From Plumapathes pennacea (Eukaryota > Cnidaria > Anthozoa > Antipatharia > Myriopathidae): a stretch of DNA of 64,000 nt. This document shows, in pieces, positions 30,783-41,000 of the stretch. How positions within the stretch are numbered: the first letter of the stretch is position 1; every line of letters starts with the position of its first letter. The position numbers and the translations under genes were made by a program. Under the pieces are notes generated by a model that did no database searches, was not told the DNA's origin, and was given only the letters and a program-made list of their open reading frames with translations. Where the stretch lies: positions 1,425,501 to 1,489,500 of the forward strand of contig OZ038468.1 of NCBI GenBank assembly GCA_964036295.1. Direction: 5' to 3'.

Positions 30783-31140
30783 GTTTTGACAACTACATAA
30801 GAGGCAAAGTTTCTGTATAAAACAGCAATAAATTATGCTGTTTCTTTAACCCTCCGTGTAGCTATTACCCTTATTATATAGTAAAAGTAATCAGTATTTT
30901 AGACAAAGTTTAAGCAGTAAAAAGCCAGCTAAAGGATACGGAACTTTCCTTCTGCTTCCTGCTTCAAACTTTTCCCTCCTGCACGGCCAAATGAGTCTGG
31001 ATACGAGGAAGTGAGCCCGCGAATTGTAGACAAAGAGTGTATGTGGGGGGAGGGTTGGGGAGGCTGACTTCCCAAACACAAACATTTCTTGTAAAGAAAC
31101 TTTTTCATATCAAACACTGGTCCATATTCGAATACCTAAC
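30783..31140 (-). promoter_or_regulatory. Upstream region of gene C
   Basis: Closely matches 58484-58840 upstream of gene D. It contains ctgcacggccaaat followed shortly by gaggaagtgagcccg (about 30977-31020). The same pair of words, closer together, occurs upstream of gene E at about 42079-42112. A motif shared by C-type and E-type genes is a candidate common promoter element. No TATA box was recognised. Confidence 0.4.
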
Positions 31141-31371
31141 TTAGAAGACCTGGCTTTGCTTTCAGATGGAAGGCACTGCGCAGAATTGGACATGTGTAGC
31201 TGAAGGGAATTTGATGACGAAGCACTTGGCAGCCGCGCGGGACTGAAAACTACAATCCCCGTTCCCTGCCGTGCTGAAATCGTCACGGATGCACAAACTG
31301 CGATTCACAAAGTCTGTGTTTTACACAAAGATGCTGACGGCTGAAGACAAGATGGCTAAAAAAAATCGCCA

Positions 31372-31566
31372 CACAGTGAAACCTCGATATATCACCAAAG
31401 CATAAGGGACTGGGGAAATGTGTTCGTTATAACGGGCTTTCGTTATAGCGAGGTTCCGCTTTTATACATTTTACTGTAACTGGGCTGTAACGGGCTGAAG
31501 ATTATCGTTCCTTGCATATAGAGGTTTTCGTTATACCGAGGTTCGTTATATCGAAGTTTTACGGTA
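31372..31566. mobile_element. MITE with cgatata-type inverted ends (copy 1)
   Basis: Begins CAGTGAAACCTCGATATA and ends with the inverted counterpart TATATCGAAGTTTTACGGTA, with repeated internal gttcgttata words. The ends resemble the widespread pogo/Tigger-like invertebrate MITE type. No coding capacity. The paralogous copy at 59137-59330 shows it inserted before the segments duplicated. Confidence 0.6.
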
Positions 31567-34500
31567 ATTGGAGTTCACAATTTAGGAAGATGGCGTTTTA
31601 GCTAGAGAACACAACAATATGCTTGCTATATCTAATTTTTTCTGGTAGGAATGGCTGAATATCTAATCCAAGGTTTCTGTAAGAAATAACAATACTACTT
31701 AATAAGCAATCTTTTCGGCGTTGTTAAAACTGCAAAGTACTGGATGGATTTCTCTTCAGTGCACACGGCCAACTTTCGTTACATATAATTCTCCCTATTA
31801 ATTAAATGGATCGGAAAATAAATTGAAACACACCAAAAATGACAAGATTCAATACTTTAATGATTATAATGATAAAGAGAATTATACTTCAGAACGAAAC
31901 TACAGTTTATGCAAATATTATGACTCACTACATGACAGCATAAATTTACCCTACTAACATTTTTCTCTTTTTTTTTCCCTCTTTTTTACATGCTATAACC
32001 ATATTTTCTACTAAATGAAATTTTTCTTGACCTGTCTACTAGAATATATTGCATAATTATGCCTAAATATTGACCCAGTCATTTTCTAATAAATCTATAT
32101 ATTTTCTATACTACACTACAGCTTCATGCGCTTGCTAATAATAAAATAAAGGAGCATTCCTATAAAAATAAAATGACTTTTCAGTGTCCACTATGATCCC
32201 AGACTCTGATTTTAACTTTACAAACTGTCACTAAAAAACTTAAGCTAAACATACATGCATGCATATGAATTGACTACATAATTTCTGCAGTCTATGGTCT
32301 GTTAAGAGTAAAACCAACAATATGGTTGGTTGGGTGTACTTATGTGTACAGTATAGTCTATGACAGTTCTATGATTACTTTGGTTTTAACTAATTTTGCA
32401 CAAGCTCACAATACAAAAAGAAAATGAATCACATATCAAGTGAAACTGAAAATGCCACAAGGATGCAGCTGACACTAATAAGGAAATGATGCAGTGTATA
32501 ATGATACCGTAACATCAATGTGTCATCAGCATTCTTGTATCAGTTTCCCTTGGTCCTAGCCTGAAATGTCAGTCGTCTCCTCAGCCCTCAACCAGACGAC
32601 TGACATTTCAGGCTACCCTTGGTCCCTCCCACTCTGTTAATAGTCCTTGCGCTTTACAAAAAAAAAAAAGTCATTTACTATTAATGGGCTGATGACAAAA
32701 GTCAGTAATTTACAGTCAGTTCTCAAAATGAAGCAGCCTACATTTCTTGAGCAATATTGTCCTTCACAGAGTCAGATGTGGCACTGTACGGTCTGCACAA
32801 ATCTCTTCTTGTTCTGATGCAGTCTCTGTTGATGTTGATGTTAATGTTGCTGCATGAGTAGATTGCCGATGTTACAAAGCACTTGTGTAGCACTGCTCAC
32901 AACATCCTGAGTTTTCTATTACTGACCAGGTATGAAATATGTCATCACTGCATCACTCAGTATTAACATTGAAGCCACTGAAATGGGGATGACAGGAGTT
33001 GACAACCAGGAGGAGGTGTGTTTGTCCTTCAGATTACATGAGACCTGTCTGAGGAGCTGCATGTATAAACTGTTCATCACACTTGCAGTTTAAGTCTGAT
33101 CATCCAAGGCATAACAACCAGTAAATCTGTTATTCACTGAGGTGTGTTTGTCCTTCAGATCACATCAGACCTGTTTGAAGAGCTGCATAAACTGTTTATC
33201 ACACTTGCAGTTTAGTCTGATTGTCCATTGTTATTCACCTGTTATTCACTTAGGCAAAACTGGCACACACAATCAAAGCAGCTTGAAGGTTGAATTCTCT
33301 GAAAGTCTGTGCACAGCTTGGCAATTCAGTCCATCCTTTGATTCACTTCAGTTAGTCATATGTTACCACAGTGCTATACAATGACAGCATACTGAAGAAT
33401 CATCTGCAGAGTTGATGGCACTTTCCACAACAGTTGTTTCAGATTTGACTATGCGTAATAGCCCTCTATGATTTCCCTCTCAGGGGCACACAGCAAAACA
33501 CATACATGTATCTGTCATCAGATCCAATGATCCCTTCAGGCAGTCATGAAAGTTTCAAATCTCAGTCCAAAGTCTCCAGATTTAACATGTTATACCAAGT
33601 CATGGCCAATCAGAGTGATGCCATTTTTAGCACTGTGATGTTAACTGCCATTTCCACCAATCTGATTAAGAACAGTTCAGTGCTTTTAACACGATGGTGG
33701 CCTTGATCTGAGCAAATGCTTCTTTCTGAAGTGGATTTATCACTTGCTGGACATTCTCACTTGGACTGCTGATGAATCCATTGATGGCAGCTCTCGGTGT
33801 TGTCTGTCACTACAGGTGTTACTTCCATGGAAGTTAGTCACAAGATAGTTGTGTTGATCAGACAACTGTATGGGTTTCAGGATGCTGTTGTAACTTTTCA
33901 AGTTCTGGACACTGATTGTGCTTCCTGAACAAGTACACTATATTGATGGCAGAACATGTGTCCATACTGGTTGCTGTGGCAGTCTTGCAATTCTCTGCTG
34001 CTGTTCAGTTCCTTGATTCTGATTAAGATCTTGTGCCTTGAACTGACTTTGTTGTGCTTCATGACCATACAGTAAGCAGAATGACAGAACATCCAAGCCA
34101 CTTTAATATTAGTGTTACATGAGTACTGTAAGACATTCACATCAAAATTCTATTTTACTGATCCTTAAATATTTATCTAATGACCACTGTTTCTATATTC
34201 TTTGAATGTCTTTTCACAACTATTCTACAGTATCAGCTGAAGCATGTTTAAAAGTACTAGAACATAAATATTATGCCTAAACTTACTTAATGTATAGTAG
34301 CCTACAAAACAAAGGAGAAGTTTGCTATACTGTAGATCACTCTTAGTTGCTAATAAAGGTGTTCAGAATGGATATAATAATACAAAAGCTATAGTATTAT
34401 ATACACTCTGAACCTCTTCAACAATATCTGCTCCATGTTGGAGCAAATTGAGTGAGAAATTTAACCAACTGAAAACTGTATAATAAATGCTCTTTTTTGA

Positions 34501-34834
34501 GTGTACTTCTTGAATTTTAAAGCTTTCTCTTATACCAGTGTATACAACATTGTATACAACTCTGAAAGTCTGAAAGTTACAAAATGTGAGTGACAAAGAA
34601 AAATCATCAATAAAAGTTGACATAACAATATGTTAGATTGTCCGATTATGTGAGAGAAACCAAACCAAACCAAATCCAAGTCATTTCAAATGGTTTTACT
34701 AACCAGTGCAAGAAAATGCTATCCTCACTTGCTATCTTGTGTGAGAATATGGCATCCAGGTTTGCTTTTGCTCTTGACTGGCCCAGAATGTTGCTAATAA
34801 ACCTTGGACAAGGTTAATTAGCAATTCTCTTGAG
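31567..34834. other. Spacer between gene C and gene E
   Basis: AT-rich and alignable along most of its length with 59331-63340. It holds a 59-bp hairpin element (32557-32615) and a tandem duplication of period about 124 (gtgtgtttgtccttcagat at about 33017 and 33141). The minus-strand stretch about 33697-33900 matches a longer open frame at 61509-61742 but is frameshifted here. No confident gene. Confidence 0.55.
32557..32615. mobile_element. 59-bp hairpin element with 10-bp target duplication (copy 1)
   Basis: Perfect 22-bp inverted repeats (tagcctgaaatgtcagtcgt plus two bases, and its complement) surround a 15-base loop. They are flanked by exact direct repeats cccttggtcc at 32547-32556 and 32616-32625. 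The paralogous copy is at 60401-60459 with small changes in one arm and the loop. Confidence 0.75.
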
Positions 34835-34900
34835 ATGAAGGTCAGGTTGCATAGGTGTTGATTATAACTGCCACACCTGTAAAAAAAAAAAAAACAGACA
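34835..34900 (-). promoter_or_regulatory. Conserved polypyrimidine/AG module 3-prime of gene E
   Basis: On the minus strand, CTGTCTG, a T-run and ACAG lead into GTGTGGCAGTTATAATC, about 180 bases beyond the gene E stop. It matches the modules near 14040, 54070 and 63345. Candidate acceptor of a 3-prime UTR intron. Confidence 0.35.
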
Positions 34901-35066
34901 GAAAGAAAACTACCCACAACATTATTACAACTAATGCTGCTCATAAACAGTACAACAGCACAGTATAAAATAGAAAATTAAAGTAATCCTGACATAAATG
35001 TTCTATACTACCTTGTCAAATATAAAAATCAAGATACTGTGTATATATAGAGTACTATAATGTGTA

Positions 35067-38000
35067 TTAATCCTGATTTTCAGATGTCTTGGGCATGACA
35101 CATGAAATGGCAACACGTTCTTTAACCCACCCAAATCGAGTGACGGCTTTGAACACCTCCATAAACAAAGTTGGAAACTTGTTTAGAAATACATAGTCTC
35201 TTAGAACACTTGTCTTCATGGGATCTGGCAGCTCTGAAACATGTGCTTGTGTGTTTCTCACAAACCGAACCAGATCCACAGCAGAGCTTGTCACATAATT
35301 CCGAGATTTTACAGACAGTGTCATCTCAGCATACAGTTGTGAAATGTATCCATCCCATGGATTTCTGGCAAACTGAGGTCCAAGAGCATTTTCCAGATCT
35401 TGCTCTACTGAAGAGAGAGGATATGCAAAATGCCGAGGACTTTCAAACTCTGGTTGGTTGCCAACAGCAAGGAGAAAATGGACCTTCTTATCGTTTGCCC
35501 AAAACAATGGATGTCGCAAAGCTTTGGCTGCTGAGGGGCGGTTATGATGTTTGTGGCACAATAATCGGACAATGTCTGTGGCTTCTGGTAGGAGACCTGC
35601 TTTCATCATTAGTTTGTTGTTAAGAATGTTCCCTTCTGTCTCATGTTGGATAACATAGGTACTCTTCCCAGTCTCACTCTTAGGCCCAAAAGGATGCTTC
35701 TTCCCAGAAAGAATGTAATGCAACACCAGGCCACAAGCAAACACATCAGAAGCTTTAGAGTGTTGCATGGTTCCTTTGAGAAGTTCAGGTGCCATCCAAC
35801 ATCTTGTGCCAGCCTTGCTGTGCATTACTGTTGTTGTCTGTGCACCCACATTAGCAGCCTTGCCACTGAGTCCAAAGTCTGCTAACTTCAGACATAACTT
35901 TGGATTACACTTGTAAAGGATGTTGCCCGGCTTGATATCCCGATGAATGATGTTCCTTTGGTGAAGGAAGATTAGCCCACTCAGGACATCTGTGCAAAGA
36001 GACATCAGCTCCTTTTGCTGAGGGACTGATCCATCTAGCAGCTCTTCTAAGTTCCCTTCCATCAGTTCAAGTACAATGTACAAGAAAGCATGCTCTTCAT
36101 GGAAACTGAGGTATTGTACAACACACTCACAGTCAGCAAGCTTGACAAGGTTTCTGATCTCTCTCTGATGCTCAGGTCGACACATCCGTTCCTTTTGAAC
36201 CCGTTTCACTGCAACTTCCCGTCCATCTTTAGAATTGATTCCAGCGTACACATGACCAAAAGCACCAGATCCTATTGGCTGAATGTGGTAATGCAGAGAC
36301 CCTGCTCGTCTTGCATTCTGACCTCTAGCTACTTGTTCCAGAAACCCCTTGTGCCTCTGTGATTTAGATGTCCAAGGAACCCAAGGATCAACCTCAAAAG
36401 GTTGGATATCTTGTGTCAGCAGTTCCATCAACTTAGGCTTGTCTTCAGCCAAATCAAGGCAAGTGTTTCCTTCACCATCTGGAAAGTCGACTAGAGCACC
36501 ATATGCTCGAAGCCTTTGGATCATCTCACAGGACAGCTTATCAACTTTCCCTCTTTGACACACAACATGCAAGGCTGTCTCCCCCTTTCTATTCACACTG
36601 CTCACAATTTGACCAGCTGATTTCACAAGAAGGTCGATCAGATTCAGCTTCCAGAAGTTGTTTTCCCCGTTGTCTCTGCAAATCACATGCAAGGGCGTGT
36701 CTCCATTCCTGATCAGTGGGCATCTTCTACCATAAGGTGCTCCAGTGGCTGAAAGAAAAGCTTGACTCAAATCAAAGGCATCTGCCTGTAACAGTGTGCT
36801 CAGCACAGTCGCCCCTTCAGCATTTGCCTTCCATGGATCCATGCCTACATCAAGAACTGCTTTCCATTGTTCACAACTAGTTGCAGTTTCCATGTCATCA
36901 TACAACTTATTCTCCTCCTTCACTCGCCTGAGCAAAGGGGTATTGCCATCAAGGTCTGTTGCATTTTTCAGTGCATCTTTTCCAAGCAGGAGTTTAGCTA
37001 CAGCCCAGGTTTGTGCCATATGGAGGGGCATTTGACCCTTGGTATTAGGGGCATTGACTTGTGCACCTTTAGATATTAACAGAATTCCCATTTCACTCAA
37101 CACTGACTCAAGAGAAGATTCTGTGTCAGAAACTGAGAGGACATCATCATCTTTGCTTACTTTTCTGGGGTAAGTCAGTGATGCCCACAGATGTAATGGT
37201 GTGTTTCCATCCTTAGCACCTTTGCTGGACATCATACTCTCCGAGAATGAGGAACTTGAGAAAATAGAGTGAAGCAAGTTTAAGAAACATTTTACAACAA
37301 CCTCCTTTAAGGTGCATTGTCTTGTCTTAGCTTGTGAAGACATTTCATTCGCAAAAATTGATTTAAGCACTTGTAGCAGAAGATGGATTACTGATTCCCC
37401 ATTGTGATTTCTGACATTGACATCAACCTCGAGAGTTTCCACAAGAAACTGACATAACTTTGTCAGATGATAACCTGATTTTCTTTTTATTGATTTATAC
37501 TTTGAGTGAGACATATAATATAGCAGCAGACTTTCCCCAGCATCATTTCTAGCATCAGGAATAATTGCTCCATCATTTACAAGGCTCTGGACAACCTTTA
37601 TCAAATCATTACTGGATGCTCCTCTATGAACCAGTTCAGCAGAACCAAAAACCAAATTGTGTCCTGTCTTGCCCACTGTACATAACTTAGCTCCACCCTT
37701 TATCAGACTGGTGAAAATCACATTTATCCCAGCTTCAGTGGCATAGGTCAGAGCAGTCTTTCCATCCTGATCAACAACATCAACATCAGCACCATGCTTC
37801 AAAAGCAACTGAACAACTTTAGTCTTTTTTTCAGTGACAGCAGCAATCAAAGCCGTCCTTCCTTTATAATCAAGCAGATTTAAGTGTACAGCTACATTGT
37901 GATTCAACAGGACTTCAACAGCCTCTATGTTGCCTTTCACAGCAGCGAGAAACAAAATAGTCCGACCTAAACCATCAGTCCGATTTACATCAATACCATG

Positions 38001-41000
38001 TTCTAAAAACACTTGAAGAACTTTAACATTGCACTTCTCAGCAGCTACAAACAAAGCAGTCTGACCATTCTCATTAATTTTGTTCACATCAGCACCATGA
38101 CTCAAAAGAACCTGAACAACTTTAACATTGTCCTCCTTAGCAGCTTTAAGCAAATTAATATTCACATCAGCACCATGACTCAACAGAACCTGAACAACTT
38201 CAACACTGCCCTTCTCAGCAGCAGCAAACAAGGCAGTCTTTTCATAGTGATCAGTTTTATTCACATCAGCACCATGATTCAACAGAACCTGAACAACTTC
38301 AACACTGCCCTTCTCAGCAGCAGCAAACAAGGCAGTCTTTTCATAGCGATCAGTTTTATTCACATCAGCACCATGATTCAACAGAACCTGAACAAGTTCA
38401 ACACTGCCCATCTCAGCAGCAGCAGCAGCAGACAAGGCGGACTTTCCAATATTCACATCAGCACCATGATTCAACAGAACCTGAACAAGTTCAACATTGC
38501 CCTTACCAGCAGCAGCAAACAAAGCAGTCTTTTCATAGTGATCAGTTTTATTCACATCAGCACCATGATTCAACAGAACCTGAACAAGTTCAACACTGCC
38601 CATCTCAGCAGCAGCAGCAGCAGACAAGGCGGACCTTCCAATATTCACATCAGCACCATGATTCAACAGAACCTGAACAAGTTCAACATTACCCTTCTCA
38701 GCAGCAGCAAACAAGGCAGTCTTTTCATTATAGCCACCAGTTTTATTCACATCAGCACCATGATTCAACAGAACCTGAACAACTTCAACACTGCCCATCT
38801 CAGCAGCAGCAGCAGCAGACAAGGCGGACCTTCCAATATTCACATCAGCACCATGATTCAACAGAACCTGAACAAGTTCAACATTACCCTTCTCAGCAGC
38901 AGCAAACAAGGCAGTCTTTTCATTATAGCCACCAGTTTTATTCACATCAGCACCATGATTCAACAGAATCTGAACAACTTCAACATTGCCCTTCTCAGCA
39001 GCAGCAAACAAGGCAGTCTTTTTATAGTGACCAGTTTTATTCACATCAGCACCATGATTTAACAAAACCTGAACAACTTCAGCATGGCCATTTTCAGCAG
39101 CAGCAAACAAAGCATTCCCTCCAATATTCACATCAGCACCATGATTCAACAGAATCTGAACAACTTCAACACTGCCCTTCTCAGCAGCAGCAAACAAAGC
39201 AGTATTCCAACCATAGCCACCAGTTCTATTCACATCAGCACCATGATTCAACAGAATCTGAACAACTTCAACATTGCCCTTCTCAGCAGCAGCAAACAAA
39301 GCAGTATTCCCACCATAGCCACCAGTTTTATTCACATCAGCACCACGATTCAACAGAACCTGAACAACTTCAACATTGCCCTTCTCAGCAGCAGCACACA
39401 AAGCATTCCCTCCAATATTCACATCAGCACCATGATTCAACAGAATCTGAACAACTTCAACACTGCCCTTCTCAGCAGCAGCAAACAAAGCAGTATTCCA
39501 ACCATAGCCACCAGTTCTATTCACATCAGCACCATGATTCAACAGAATCTGAACAACTTCAACATTGCCCTTCTCAGCAGCAGCAAACAAAGCAGTATTC
39601 CAACCATAGCCACCAGTTCTATTCACATCAGCACCATGATTCAACAGAATCTGAACAACTTCAACATTGCCCTTCTCAGCAGCAGCACACAAAGCATTCC
39701 CTCCAATATTCACATCAGCACCATGATTCAACAGAATCTGAACAACTTCAACATTGCCCTTCTCAGCAGCAGCAAACAAAGCAGTATTCCCACCATAGAC
39801 ACCGGTTCTATTCACATCAGCACCATGATTCAACAGAATCTGAACAACTTCAACATTGCCCTTCTCAGCAGCAGCAAACAAAGCAGTATTCCCACCATAG
39901 CCACCAGTTTTATTCACATCAACACCACGATTCAACAGAACCTGAACAACTTCAACATTGCCCTTCTCAGCAGCAGCACACAAAGCATTCCCTCCAATAT
40001 TCACATCAGCACCATGATTCAACAGAATCTGAACAACTTCAACATTGCCCTTCTCAGCAGCAGCACACAAAGCATTCCCTCCAATATTCACATCAGCACC
40101 ATGATTCAATAGAATCTGAACAACTTCAACATTGCCCTTCTCAGCAGCAGCAAACAAAGCAGTATTCCCACCATAGACACCGGTTCTATTCACATCAGCA
40201 CCATGATTCAACAGAATCTGAACAACTTCAACATTGCCCTTCTCAGCAGCAGCACACAAAGCAGTATTCCCACCATAGCCACCAGTTTTATTCACATCAG
40301 CACCACGATTCAACAGAACCTGAACAACTTCAACATTGCCCTTCTCAGCAGCAGCACACAAAGCATTCCCTCCAATATTCACATCAGCACCATGATTCAA
40401 CAGAATCTGAACAACTTCAACATTGCCCTTCTCAGCAGCAGCACACAAAGCATTCCCTCCAATATTCACATCAGCACCATGATTCAATAGAATCTGAACA
40501 ACTTCAACATTGCCCTTCTCAGCAGCAGCAAACAAAGCAGTATTCCCACCATAGACACCGGTTCTATTCACATCAGCACCATGATTCAACAGAATCTGAA
40601 CAACTTCAACATTGCCCTTCTCAGCAGCAGCACACAAAGCAGTATTCCCACCATAGCCACCAGTTTTATTCACATCAGCACCACGATTCAACAGAACCTG
40701 AACAACTTCAACATTGCCCTTCTCAGCAGCAGCACACAAAGCATTCCCTCCAATATTCACATCAGCACCATGATTCAACAGAATCTGAACAACTTCAACA
40801 TTGCCCTTCTCAGCAGCAGCAAACAAAGCAGTATTCCCACCATAGACACCAGTTCTATTCACATCAGCACCATGATTCAACAGAATCTGAACAACTTCAA
40901 CATTGCCCTTCTCAGCAGCAGCAAACAAAGCAGTATTCTCACCATAGCCACCAGTTTTATTCACATCAGCACCACGATTCAACAGAACCTGAACAACTTC

